Shown piece after piece: positions 31,098 through 42,890 of a DNA stretch of 64,000 nucleotides. This DNA comes from Ascaphus truei (Eukaryota > Chordata > Amphibia > Anura > Ascaphidae). Each line of letters starts with the position of its first letter. Position 1 is the first letter of the stretch. The DNA lies in assembly GCA_036426205.1 (NCBI GenBank), contig WSYH01002476.1, forward strand, positions 1 to 64,000. Direction: 5' to 3'. The notes beneath the pieces were generated by a model. It was not told the DNA's origin. It saw only the letters and a list, made by a program, of their open reading frames with translations, and did no database searches. The translations under genes were made by a program, and so were the position numbers.

Positions 31098-31188
31098 CGG
31101 TCGTAATATATATAGCCCGCAATGGCCGATGTTATTGCCACTGCTCCAAGAATAGTGAAAATTAGGACTATTCTACCCTTGGTCGAAA
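31098..31188 (-). other. Candidate membrane-helix exon (copy c)
   Basis: A 91-nt reverse-strand segment. A T-rich tract and TATACAG acceptor precede 31,188 and GTAAGTT follows 31,098. Phase 1 in, phase 2 out, no stop. It codes S-T-K-G-R then a hydrophobic run with ILGAVAITSAIAGYIYYD. It aligns with copies a and d, keeping frame and splice sites. A positively charged residue pair before the helix suggests a cytoplasmic N-side. The host gene and other exons were not found. It could also be a relic of an old gene amplified with the repeats. Confidence 0.5.
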
Positions 31189-31564
31189 CTGTATAAAAAA
31201 GAAAAATCTTGGTTATTACTTGTGAGCAATGCACCCCCCCCCCCCCCCCCCCAGATATTGGGTAAATGGGATAAGAGATTTAACCCTTCAGTGCAAAGGG
31301 GGCCCGGCAGCACAGGTGAGGTATTCCTACGTGAGACTGACCATTTAACCCTTTAAAACACGTCAGTGTCATTAGGTCACTTTGTTCCTACCTGGGACTG
31401 ACCCTTTAACGCATTAAACACATCACTGTCATTAGGTCACTTTGCTCATTAGTAGGACTGACCCTTTAATCCATTAAACAACTCACTGTAATTAGGTCAC
31501 ATAGGATGAATAAAATGATTAAATCCCACAGAATCTGCAGAATATGTTATTCTCCCCCTGCTAA
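31189..31564. repeat. Poly-C run and 60-bp tandem repeat (copy c)
   Basis: A C run near 31,235-31,252 is followed by three 60-bp units ending at about 31,500. The order is the same as at 22,300-22,660 and 52,610-52,930. Confidence 0.8.
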
Positions 31565-32410
31565 ATGTACCCATGCCTCCTCTATGATCACTACACCATG
31601 CCTCCTCTACTATCACTACACCATGCCTCCTCTACTATCACTACACCATGCCCCCTCTACTATCACTACACCATGCCCCCTCTACTATCACGACACCATG
31701 CCCCCTCTACTATCACGACACCATGCCCCCTCTACTATCACGACACCCTGCCGCCTCTACTATCACGACACCATGCCCCCTCTACTATCACTACACCATG
31801 CCCCCTCTACTATCNNNNNNNNNNNNNNNNNAACCATTGCCCCCTCTAAATCCACTACACACCATGCCCCCTTATACTGCCCCTCTACATACTACACCAG
31901 CCCCTCATTCTATCACTACACATGCCCCTCATCTAATCATACACCATGCCTCCTCTACTACACTACACCATGCCCGCTTCTACTATCATACACACATGCC
32001 TCCTCTACTATCAAGACACCATGCCCCCCTACTATCACTACACCATGCCCCTACTAATCACTACACCATGCCTCCTTACTATCCCTACACCATACCTCCT
32101 CTACTATCACTACACCATGCCCCCTACTACATCTACCAGACCCCCTACTACTATCACTACACATGCACCCTCTACTATCACTACACCATGCCCCCTGTAC
32201 TAATCCGGACTACACCCTGCCTCATCTACTATCACTAAACCCATGCCCGCTCTACTATCATCTATAACATGCCTCTCACTATCACCTACACCATGCTCCT
32301 CTAGATCTACACCACCCCCCCTACTATCATACACCATGGCACCTTACTATCAATAAACCATACACCTCACTAGCACTACACACATGCCCCCCTCTACTAT
32401 ACACCCTGTC
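31565..32410 (+). repeat. 25-bp satellite array with gap
   Basis: Tandem CTACTATCACTACACCATGC + CCCCT units (25 bp). Clean to 31,814, then 17 N (31,815-31,831), then increasingly degenerate. Sub-variants with CACGACACC alternate with CACTACACC. Because 25 is not a multiple of 3 and the unit has no stop, all frames stay open for long stretches. These are not genes. Confidence 0.95.
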
Positions 32411-32525
32411 CCTCCATCATTTCATTTGCTAATCTGTTCAGGCATCTCTCTGCTTAAATCCCTCTCTGGCTTCTATTAAATCCTCATATTAATTACAAAA
32501 TACTTCTTCTTTTAATGCTATACAC
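32411..32525 (+). mobile_element. LINE reverse transcriptase fragment (copy 1)
   Basis: Coding traces of a CR1/L2-type ORF2 domain: the counterpart at 53,867-53,975 reads LLKSLSWLPIKSHINYKILL, the widespread L-x-W-L-P-x-x-x-R-I-x-x-K-I pattern. Both ends abut unrelated sequence, so only about 110 bp of it remains. Confidence 0.6.
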
Positions 32526-33506
32526 TTGAAGAAGCGTCCTGTGTGACGCGAAATGTATGTCAGTTGTGTTGCATCTGCCGTTACTAGTTAGACAACAACA
32601 GTCATGCGGTAATGAATAGGAAAAAAAGTCAGCGCACTCACATGCTTAAGCGCAACACTTGCGTGAAACGGGTGGGAGGACTGTTCCCTATTGAACATCT
32701 TTTATGTTCCAATAAAGCCTTTTTCTGTTCCACAAAGACCTGGTTACCCAATTTTTCTCTTTATTTTCATCGTGGACAGCATGTGAGTGCCCTGACTTTT
32801 TCCTGTTCTTTCTATCTGCTCATTTTCTGTCGGCGGCACCCGCAAGGAGGATTCATCGAGTAGATGGGTGGATCGAGGCAGGAGCCCAGGACTTTGAGCT
32901 GAAGGCGAGGTTATACATATGAGGTAAGAAGATTCCTCTAAACCTCTATTACCTCACACTCGGTCCCATGCAAACTGCGTTTATTGGTGGTGATCCTGCT
33001 CTAGTCCTTACGGAGTGTAGCTGCAACACTACGATTCCTGGACACTCTCACTAATTTATACATCCCCCCCTTCAACCTCTGATCCACACCAGCCAACAAG
33101 CTACTGATCACGTACTCAGAGAGCCTAGACGGCGCCTTTCTTCATGTGGTAACTATTAGGGACGTCTGTGTCTCCGATACAAACGGCGCGCCATATGTTC
33201 GAGGGGGGAGGGGAGGCTAAAAACAACTTCAGTAGCATATTATTGCATCAATAAAAGTTAGTAGATGTTATTGATTAGGGAATACTCACTACTACCTATT
33301 CTTCATTGTCATCCTCTCCCCTCCTCTATTTACCACAATAAGGTTGTAGACAGGGAAAGATACAGCACTGTAAATGGGAATTTGGCAGCACTATCTTCAG
33401 GCTAAGCTCTGAATACAACAAAGTAGCCATGACAGATTATAGACTAATTATGTGGTTCAACAGTAACAATATTTACAAAGGAGCGGGATACATTATCTCT
33501 TTAGAG
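32526..33506. other. Spacer with GAAACG-box repeat
   Basis: The start (32,526-32,760) has AAGAAGCGTCCTGTGTGACG and CTTGCGTGAAACGGGTGGG, relatives of the ACGCGTTTCGAAA box, followed by ATGTTCCAATAAAGCC, a possible polyadenylation signal. The remainder to 33,506 shows no feature. Duplicated at 53,976-54,968. Confidence 0.45.
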
Positions 33507-34294
33507 CAGGGGTGTGACAAGCTCTGCGCTGCAGCCCCTGCCTGCAATCCTCCTCGGTCGTGCCCCCCCCCCCCCCTTACCTCCAATGACGCTCAAGTAC
33601 ACTGCGGGGTCATGTGATGTTCGTCATCTGATCACAGGCGTCATTTGCATGCCTCATCATCAGGCTTCATTTGACGCTCGCGTTGCCATGGGACACGTGG
33701 ACTGAAGCCGTAAGTAAATTTACTCATCGCCTCGCGCGCTCAGCGCGGGTGCCTCTGTAACGCTGCGCCCTTCAATAAAGGACACACCACCCAGGGGCAC
33801 GCCAACCCAGTTTACACACCGCTGTCTAGAGCTCAGCCATAGGACCGACAACTGTATTTGCCATTAGACTGCAATAAATGGGAAATACTCCCTAATACAA
33901 TATTTATTGTATTTCCACTTCATAAGATATAAGTAGCAGCACTTTGCTAGTTACTGCCAACACAAGGTTTTGTAGTTCATGTTTGTGGTGTGTTTCCACC
34001 ACGTTTACAATATTTTTATATAAATATTAAAAATTTGTTTAATTAAAGACACAATCCAAGTGAGCATTTTCTTTTCATATATTTTTTGTTTTTTTTTACA
34101 TTGGATTGAGCAGTTCAGTTTCCAGCGTTATGTAATGGCGGTTTTTAAAAAGTGCGGCTTCCTATTGACCCACGTGGCGCGGGAGCTTTAAACTTGTTGG
34201 AGATACCGGCACTCCCTTTGGAGGTAAGTATCTTCGGAAGAACGGTGTACCACAAGCTGAAATTAATAAAAAGCTTGGATTTCTCATTGAAGGC

Positions 34295-34660
34295 CTGGGA
34301 CATAGTAGCTTCAGCCTTGCTGAGCCACGCTGAGCAGATGCACAAACCCCCTGCATCTGTCATCAGCGGGCTATAGTTTCCCCCTCCGCATGCGTGCTGA
34401 TGCGTGCGGAGGCTCAGAAACTTGCCGAGACAGGCAAGTTTCAAATTTGCCGTCGGGAGGGGAAGCGATGTGGCGGTCACGTGATCGCTCACATCAAATG
34501 GAGTGCGCGACTAGCCCGCCTCCCGCCTCCGCCCCTGAGCGCGCTCACTGCTCGGCCTGCAAGGACAGGAAAAAGCTCATTTGAGCAGGCGGCAAGAAGG
34601 AGCGCGGCTCAGCGCGGCTGAACCTGCTATGTCCAGGCCCAAGACCTAATTTCAATTTCA
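34295..34660 (-). promoter_or_regulatory. CpG-rich promoter-like module, reverse copy
   Basis: Reverse complement of the family at 1,425-1,790: GGTCACGTGATCGC near 34,474, GCATGCGTGCTGATGCG near 34,389, and the CCCCCTGCATCTG region that on the other strand is the former donor. It sits inside the hAT composite. Counterpart 55,770-56,135. Confidence 0.45.
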
Positions 34661-34769
34661 CATTAGAAATAGCGCAGTGAGCTCAATCAGAGCAGTCATC
34701 TTGTTCTTTTGTTATAGACGATATACACAGCCCTTCCTATACATCTACAGCCCTAATTTCTGCTGTACA

Positions 34770-35110
34770 CTTGCCTGTCTGTTGCGTTCTGCCAAGGATC
34801 TCTTCTGTCTACCCCTTTTGTGTCTAAAGCCCTTTCCCACCTAATCCTTTATCACTTACTGCCCCATGTCTGGAATGCCCTCTCCTCAATATCTGACAAA
34901 TAGCATCTGTCTCCCCACCTATAAGGACTATCTTAAAAACACCTCATACTGACGCAATTGGGTACCTCCCTTGGTTGTGTTATACAAAATAGCAACATTA
35001 CTGCTCCCCCTGGCAATTCAGTGGGAAACAAACACCAAGCATGTACATATATGATGGCACTATACAAATAAAGTTATACATACATACAATAAAGAAATAG
35101 TCACGGAGAG
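34770..35110 (+). mobile_element. LINE 3' end (CR1/L2-like) with ATAC tail
   Basis: Coding traces of an ORF2 C-terminus (SLPTYKDYLKTHLI in the better copy at about 56,400), then a 3' untranslated part with CCCCCTGGCA, CACCAAGCATGTAC, AATAAAG and a (CATA)n tail. Truncated at the 5' end. Counterpart 56,264-56,600. Confidence 0.65.
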
Positions 35111-36039
35111 CAGTGCTCCTAGATGTGTCATAAAACAAATTGGGTTACTGCTACTAAAAAGTAGTGTTGCTTTTACAAGTACCTGTGTCCTCACCAGGCT
35201 CGAAGGATGTTTCTCCTGAAGGAACCCTATATAGGTTAAGAATGAGAGAAATTGATGCACAATTCATTATTAACAAAACACAGAACCCCGCAAGCTCTTT
35301 TTGGAAACCCCTAGAGCCCCCACAAAATAGTATATATGTAGTCAAATGGAGTGCTATTGAGCGTGGCATATAGTATACAACAGACGACAGAGAAGCAATG
35401 CTACATCAACAAGACAGAAATACACAGAGTAAATACTATATATTCTCTTAAATAGGGTCATTTAGTTTAACCCTTTGGCCAACGCATTCTAAGCTTGGAG
35501 CCAGTCAAGGCAGACACTTGGCGCAAGCCTAAAACTGTTTCGCAAGGCCAAAACACTAAGCAGATAAAATACTATATACCTTTAGGATTAAAATTCTCAT
35601 TTACCTCTATTAGGAGGAGGAGAAAGACCAAGTGGGTCTATTCCAGTAGAATGAGGAACTTGCAAAACTAGGGAAGTGGGGGGGCGGGCTCAAAACCTGG
35701 GAAGGAGGAGCCACTAACCTCCACCAGCTGGAACAGCTGAGAATGGGTTTAACAAAACACAGAACCCCAGCAAGCTTTTTGGAACACCTGAGCCCCCACG
35801 ACGGCCAATGCCAAGCAAAAGATGTGAAACAAATATCATTTCCCAGCATGGTTGTTTAACCATGAAGCTCTGCAATACAGTACAATGTGTTATGCCTCAT
35901 CTGAATATCTAGAGGGGTGACATCATTGTGACAGTATCTACATCATCACTGTCCCACTAATGTTGACAACAGAGCAAATATAGGATGCCAAAAATGTTTC
36001 GCCACTGTCACTATAAATGAGGGTCCTTAAAATTAGTGG
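35111..36039. other. Interior of hAT composite, unclassified
   Basis: Contains two related segments about 475 bp apart (ACAGAACCCC...GCAAGCTC at 35,280 and ACAGAACCCCAGCAAGC at 35,760). No coding signal. Confidence 0.4.
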
Positions 36040-36330
36040 AGAGAGTTATATGGAATAATAGAGTACTGTATAATGGTGTAATAAGACAAGATATAAGGAG
36101 GGGTTATATGGGGCAATTGGAGAGTTATAGGAACATTATATTGGGCAATAAGAGGTTGTAGGTTGCGGTATATATGTTGTAATAGAAAGGAACAAAAGGA
36201 GGCGTTATAGGGATCGGGTCTTTGGAGCAATAAGAGAGTTATAGGGAGTGGTTATTTGGAGGATAGGAGGAGTTATAGGGGAGAAATAGGAGGATTTACA
36301 GGGAGCGGTTTATGGAGCAACAGAAGAGTT
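36040..36330 (-). repeat. 35-bp minisatellite, reverse orientation
   Basis: GGAGTTATAGGGAG and GGTTATATGGAGCAA units are the reverse complement of the family in 1-19 kb. Counterpart 57,555-57,870. Confidence 0.8.
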
Positions 36331-36830
36331 ATTGCTCAAACCAGGCGAGATGTGAGCGGACCCCTGGCATCAGTGACTTTGTGTTGGACTTTGTAGAGGA
36401 GTGCGCAGAGGAAGGTGGATTAACAGATTTTGGGGGGAGGAACGGCGGTTACAGAGGCCCTGCGCTCTTCCTGAAAGCATTTTATTAAATGCCGGTGACC
36501 TCGCGAGGTCACTGTAAGTTACCTGTCTTGACTCAGACTGTTCGGGCACGTCGCCATGGCAATGCGGCATCAAAGGGACCCAGCGTCGTCATTTTGCACA
36601 CCCCTGCATTAGAAGACAGCAGGGGAGCAAAACGCTCCTCTGTGTCGGCCGTGATATACCAAAAGTCGGTGGCATCGCATAGCGCGACACAAAACAAAAT
36701 GCAGGAATCCTATTTGCTAAACATACCTTCAGACGAGGGTAACGCCTAGAGCTGCAGGGCGGCAGAGGAGGGGGACAGAGACTTTTATTTATTGTCAGGG
36801 CGACGGCATCCGCCTTTGGGGCGATGCAGA

Positions 36831-37472
36831 TGTACACTTGCATACCTTTCTGAAAGATGCAGAGCGGATAACCAGGTGATACTCGACAAAGATTCGATTA
36901 AGACATCAATGAGTCCTCTCTTTTGTTACACTGTATGCAAGAAAACAAACAATGTTTTCAAAGATTTGATTAATACCCAAGGAGACCTATCCCTTTGTTG
37001 ATGTATACAAGAAACAAATGATGTTTCAAAGATTGATTAACATATTCCTAATGAATAATTCAAAGAGGAGGAAAGACCCATTCCACCCCCCTCAAAAAAG
37101 TGTTAGAGACACAGTAGTTTAGTGAGAAGACCAGCAGGTCCCCAGGAGATTCTCAAGAAGGAGACCAGAGATAACGGTATCCTCACTACACCTTGTAGGG
37201 TTTCAGCAGTGTGTGGTAACATACGATAGGACATATTGTTGTTCCTCTACTATGTGATTCTTTAATATTGTTTTCCTCCTCTAATACTGTAAATTCTAAT
37301 ATTGTGGTGTTAGTTAAGTAGTTTATCTGTTGCTTGTAGTGGTAGTGATAAGCTTGTATTGAAACAGTTTGATTTGTTATATTAATACAATTTTTATATA
37401 TTTACTTGTGTTTTGCGTTTCTCGTCACACTTCCCCAAAAAGAATGTGAAATACAGATTTGTATTTCTTACA
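36831..37472 (+). mobile_element. Endogenous retrovirus-like element 1, 5' LTR
   Basis: Proposed start TGTACACTTGCATACC, end TTTCTTACA just before the primer binding site. It contains a ~75-bp direct repeat (CAAGAAA..AA..GATGTTTCAAAGATTTGATTAA, about 36,900-37,035) and an AT-rich TATATATTTAC near 37,395. The end is well defined. The start is inferred from where the 3' LTR resemblance stops. Counterpart 58,370-59,016. Confidence 0.7.
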
Positions 37473-37475
37473 TAT

Positions 37476-37492
37476 TGGCGACCAGGTAGGAG
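37476..37492 (+). other. Primer binding site (element 1)
   Basis: TGGCGACCAGGTAGGAG, three bases after the LTR end. One base shorter than the copy at 59,020, which matches the 3' end of tRNA-Arg(ACG) closely. Confidence 0.6.
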
Positions 37493-37604
37493 TGGGAATT
37501 GGTGTGTCGACAACGTATTTATAAGTGAAAGATTGTATGATAAATGTATCTGTTGTTCAGTTTAAATGTCTGTAGCAATTTTGAGTAATATTTAACCATT
37601 AATA

Positions 37605-39065
37605 ATGGAAGGTCTGCTGAAAGATGCAACGGTCACAAACCCGTGAATTATTGTTAAATGTATGATCCATGGCTTCAGGCACAGGATTATGTGACATGGC
37701 AATACAAAAAGACCTTTCCAAGTCAAAGGGAAACACTGCACTGATTTTTGCTGCACGCATAGCAGAGCAGTATAAAATCATAAGTTGCAAAACAAAAAAA
37801 TTAGACGAAAAGTGCAGGGATTTAAAAAATGCAAAGAATCTGTTAACATTTCTGCTAAAAACGCTGCAGCTATGAGAGTGGAGAACTAGCAGACAGTTAG
37901 AGAATAGGGAAATTTGCAGGGAGAATGAGCGGCTTATGGAAAGGCTGAAGGATGCACAGGGGGCATTTAGAGCTCCTGTGGCATCTTCCAGACAATGTAG
38001 AGACTGATCATTCATTCTGTATAAATAAAATACATCTGTTAAGAACAGTGTTAGGAAGATGGAATGCTGCTTTTGCTGCTAATGTGCCTGAATTGAAGAA
38101 AGAGATGGGTATGAAATGAATTGGGATGTTCTGGAAAATACTGAAAGAAAGTATGATTGTGCGTTAGAGTATGACTGTGATATGCCCCTGGGAATGGCCC
38201 AATTAACCAAGTGCCAGATAGATGCACAGGGACTCAGAATTTCAGAAACCAACTGTGTCCAAGCCTCTATCTAGCACTGAATTGCTGCTTTAAACAAGAA
38301 TGGGCCCATAGTTGGGAATGATCCAGTGAATGTTCTGATCGAATCGACACTTTGACAAGTCCATAGGAGTTTAAATGATAACATCCTTTGATGTGACTGT
38401 GCTAGTATGACAATACTTTAAGGACAACGTTACCTCCTAAGTTTTTATGAATCCCTGAACTAAGGAGCAACTGTTAGAGAATAACTAAAAGCTAGGTTTA
38501 GATGAGGCGGATCACCACGCAGCTTTTGGAAATTACGCACAGAAGAGGGTGTGAATTATACAAGGGTATACTGACAGACGGTTTGCTCTCTATAAATCAC
38601 CCTGCCAAATGGAACAAGGAAATCAGAATGATGACATTATAAGGAGCATTACGAAACAGGACATTACATGAGATTAGTGTAAACTGTAGTAGGATATTCT
38701 GTGTCTGCTCAAAATCAATTCCCAAGGATGTTGAAGCTTAAAGAGGGCTGAAGCAATTCTTAAAGATCAAAATAAAGCCAGTGGGAGAGTTTTTGCAGTA
38801 GAAGTAGAAGGTACCGCACCCCAAAATAAGTATAGTCAGTACAGGCCTCAGAGAAAATCAATGGACCCTAACAAGGGAGAAGCCTTCAAATGTATACATA
38901 CGTCAGGTGGGCCATATTTAAAAAAATTGCTATTTTGACAAATGCTAAATCGACTGCACCGCCAGCCACACCATCTTAACAGAGATGCGGCAAGAATTGG
39001 CAGAAATTAAAAATGAGATGGAGAAATAAGAGCCATCCAAATCACTAAATCAAATCACTGGTCCA
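37605..39065 (+). pseudogene. ERV-like element 1, gag remnant
   Basis: Starts at the ATG shared with 59,154. Fragments in several frames include DPWLQAQDYVTW, an Asn/Lys-rich coiled-coil-like part (to about 37,880), a central part around 38,500-38,850 and a damaged zinc knuckle near 38,890-38,930. Many stops and frame changes; more than in element 2. Nonfunctional. Confidence 0.65.
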
Positions 39066-39480
39066 ATGCCTCTGCATAGGAATCCGTGGCCTCCCTCCGT
39101 CTGTTGTGGAGTTCAGCATGACGGATGCATAGGCCTATTATCATGGCTACTGTAGCAGGAGGCTCACACAGAAAAGTGAATTGATACAGGAGCCTCTATC
39201 AATCATCCACACGTCACACCATACTCACATCCTCTGTCTACGACAAGGCTAGGTTTAGAATGCCTTTAACGGATCACATGCTGTAGCCATCCCAGGCCTA
39301 AAGCATATTTAATGATATACCTGATACTGTTTATATTTTAGGATCTGACTACTAAGGAATCATGGTGCGGTTATTGTTACCCCAAGGGAAAATCCGGTTC
39401 AGGGGTAAGGGGAGACATTGTGTATCTCTGACTATGCGATCTATGCGATAAAAAAAAATGGAAAGTCTTGCACTACCAAC
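39066..39480 (+). pseudogene. ERV-like element 1, protease remnant
   Basis: The LIDTGAS active-site motif is at about 39,180-39,200 and the flap/substrate region near 39,340. Frame is lost several times compared with 60,669-61,085. Confidence 0.65.
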
Positions 39481-39599
39481 TCACATAGACCCAAGGGTGT
39501 CAAAATATACAGAACTGTCACACCGTGCTTGCCAAACATAAAACATGATTGTGTGGAAAAATATAGGGAGAATAATAAATTCCTGGGAATGCGCATTTT

Positions 39600-42500
39600 C
39601 AAAACAGTAGTCCCTTCCAAAAGCAGTGACACCACACTTTCAGCAAACCTTGATCTTGTGGGAGAAACGGTAACTGTAGAGAATGTGAATCAAAACAAAC
39701 TCACATATTTGGCCGGTTAAGAAGCCGGACGATCATGGCGATTTGTGATTATAGAAAATTTAATTCTGTAACTCCCCGCCTGTGCACCAGTTTGTCAGAG
39801 AACCCACCTACCCTCTCCCAAATCACCCTGTGCAAAATATTTTCTTCATTTGTTATCTCTAATGGTTTTGGAGTATGAGTATTGAACTACAGGCAAGATC
39901 GCAATAAGTTTGCCTTCACCTGGAGAGAACCGCCAATACACCTGGATCGTTTACAATAAGGATTCATAACCACCTACCATCTCCACAAGAGAATGGCCGC
40001 CTGCTGACAGCTCATTTTCCAAGCCTGCAACGCTACTACATTTGTGGATGACTTGCTGTTAGCTACCAAGCCAGAAGAGGACATCTTTCTTACTGGCCAC
40101 TGCCGGACTAAAGCCTTGTCCCCGCTTGCCGTCTGTTGGTGCAATGGAGTGCGATGAGACACACAAAGTACAGCCCCTCTATGGGCGGACCCAGTTCACT
40201 GCACTGCGCGCACTTGCAGAAAGCGCGTGTGTTGACCACTTTTTCAAAAGTCAAGATATTTTACTGTTTGCGTGTGGTGGTCGAGCGATGGTACACGGTG
40301 GCAGTTCAGCTAATGAGGGTGAAGCATCCATGTTATGTCGGGCCCCACCCACGCCACCGCCCTGTAAATTTGTCTTTGCTACCCTCCTTCCGAGAATGTC
40401 CCATCGCAACCCCTAGACACAAATCGCAGCTGAAACTGGTGCATGCGCCGCTAGGCCTCTGACGTTGCCACGGTAGTGACTGGGGAGTAGCCTTAAGGTA
40501 ACCCCCAAAAATGCCAACTATACAAACACCATCACCTTTCTTGGGATTACATACAATCTGAGGGTAAACAGCCGGACAACAGATGGACATTATACAGGAC
40601 TGAATTTACCTACGTCCAAAAACGCCTGAATCAATTTCTGGATTTAGTACAATATTAACGTGATTTCATTCCAACCTTGCGGATACCGCTAGACCATGTA
40701 ATGATCTGCCTAAAAAAAAGAGGGTACCAGAAGATAGATCAGACTAGAAGGGACAGCAGCAACAACATAAATGCTGTCAATACCTTAAAACAAAGCAGTT
40801 ATAGAAGCAACATTCTTGCTCGCTCTTGACCCTTCCAAGACATTTCCACCTGGAGGTTGGCTGCAACTGACATGGCTTTAGCAACAGTCCCATACCAAGA
40901 AAAAAACATGGGAAACACGCACGACCTATTGCATATGGTTGCCGTGTTCTAACTCATGTTGAATCCAGGTATACAGCATGTGAGAGACAATTACTGGCTA
41001 CCTTTTGGCTATACAAGCATTCACGTACATCACTGGATTGCAGAAGTAACCCTACACAGTCCACATATGCTTTGAACTTACTCCTCAAACCCGGAGAAAC
41101 CATATTTCTTCACCAAGCTTATCTCGATGGACATTGATGCTGATGCAACGGGATCTTACATTACCCCAAAACAACCACTCTTCTTCCTGCCTCCCTACTC
41201 TACAAAGGTTGAACCACATATACCTGTCATCCCCCCTCACTACCCTTTTCCCTGCTTCCAAATCCCAGCGCTGAACCTCGTGCCAGGTGAAAATGGTATT
41301 GTGATGGATCTCCTACCATGACCAAGTACGACGGATCACTGGGTTTGCAATGGGTCTTCCTGATCGTATAATTATGCATTCAGGGTGTAAAACATTCTTT
41401 CAGATATGCAGAGCTTGCTGTGATTGCCTGTACTTTGGAAAGAGTGCTCGAGAGCGAATACATTTGTGGCAGCATTATGTGGTAAACACGCTTACCCTGT
41501 TACCATTATGGTATCCAATGGGTTTGTCATCTGATGGAAAACTTTTGGTACATGCAAGTTACTAAATTATATTTGGAACTTGGCTGCAACAAAGAAAATA
41601 CCCTCAGATAATACAAGTCAAAGGTCATTCTAAAGGGTGTTATCATTCAGACAAAAATAGTTTGGCGATCAATGTGCCAAGAAAGCAGCAAAGCAAGCTT
41701 GACTGTGGAGTCCTCCCAGTGCTCCTGACATTTCAGCACTGCGTAACTATCCCCCCAGACTTGCTGGCCCTGCAAAAATCAATGCCACCATGAGATTGTT
41801 AGGGAATTACATTTGCAGGGACAGCTCCGGACCTACTGCATGGGCTGAGTTCACTGTCATTGCCACTGGACTACAAAATCAAATTCTAATGTACTGTGTC
41901 AGAAGGATGTGGGTTATCCTGTGTGGGTTCTCCCAGATTGTGCGATGAGATTTTTTCAATGTTACATTCATACCCTGGGGTGGACATACTCTGCAGACAG
42001 AACGGCTAAAGCTGCTAAATCTGTTGGTGGCCTTTAATCGAGATGATGTATTTGAAGTGTTCCACCTGTTCGCCCTGTTTGCAAGTAAATCCCCCATCCA
42101 CCAAAAATAAATCTTTTTACAATCTGTACCTCTCTCAGGGCCTGGACATACTTACAAATTGATTGATTGGGCAACGTCCAAAAACACAGGTGGTTTTACA
42201 AATTGTTTTGGTTGTTACGATGTTTCACAAAATGGATAGAAGCTTTTCCCATTAAGAACCAGAACAGCTTCCACGGGCACAGAATTGTTACTTTTTGAAT
42301 TGTTCTCAAGGGTAGGCATTGGCCCCAAGTAGTGAACCAGTTTACATGGGTCCCTCATTTATACAGGACAAAATTTACACAACTAAGAAATTGTTAGAGC
42401 TAGGCACTAACTTCATATTGCCCATCACCGGCAACCTCTGGGCTGTAGAAAGGAAAAACCGCACCATAAAAAAACCCTGTTCACTTACATTTTTGTCAGA

Positions 42501-42890
42501 AGGAAAACCACGCATCTGAACGACTATGGTTTACCATTGTGTCTAATGGTCAATAAGGTCTACTCCACATCTACGACAGGGATTGAGTCCTTATCAAGCA
42601 ATGACGTTCAGACTCATGCGTCCACCCAGGTCACTTACGACTCCCTGCTGCCACAACCATGTCTGCAGGGCAAATACAAAAACAGGGGTGAACAAAAGGA
42701 CGATTATATTCAAAATTTAAAACATGTTTGTCACGCAACACTGTGCAATCTAAAAAAACAAATAAAGAAATCTTTGACAAGAAGTAAGACCCTTTGATAC
42801 ATGTGGGGGACACGGTTATGGTAGAGATTTTGGGGGAAAAGAACATGCCCTCACGACCGTGTGTGGCGAGTATCCCTTTAACATTTAGAC
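39600..42890 (+). pseudogene. ERV-like element 1, pol remnant (RT, RNase H, integrase)
   Basis: Collinear with element 2. The RT FVDD box is near 40,042. RNase H begins near 41,295. The integrase HHCC region is at about 41,960-42,070, the core with VVSDQ-type site near 42,332, and the third acidic residue region VERKNR at about 42,445-42,462, which element 2 lacks because of the window end. The C-terminal part of integrase (DTVMVEI) is near 42,812. It is broken by many frameshifts and a ~378 bp insertion. Confidence 0.75.
40114..40491. mobile_element. GC-rich insertion in RT (element 1)
   Basis: Same insertion as 61,720-62,098. The left target copy is altered (CTAAAG) and the right is CTTAAG. 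No coding function assigned. Confidence 0.6.

Larger units (their letters stand above)
33507..36606. mobile_element. hAT-like composite element, copy 1
   Basis: Left end CAGGGGTGTGACAAGC at 33,507, right end TTTTGCACACCCCTG at 36,606, flanked by CTTTAGAG and CATTAGAA (6 of 8 alike). Subterminal regions are also inverted copies: CATTTGACGC...GTTGCCATGG inside the left end and GGCAATGCGGCATCAAA inside the right end, plus a shared GGGCCTCTGTAACCG block. No transposase is visible in 3.1 kb. The interior holds a CpG module, a LINE 3' end and reversed minisatellite. Copy 2 is 54,969-58,134. Confidence 0.55.

Noticed and set aside
31565..32410. CRISPR-like direct repeats
   Set aside because: Contiguous 25-bp tandem repeat with no unique spacers; a eukaryotic satellite.
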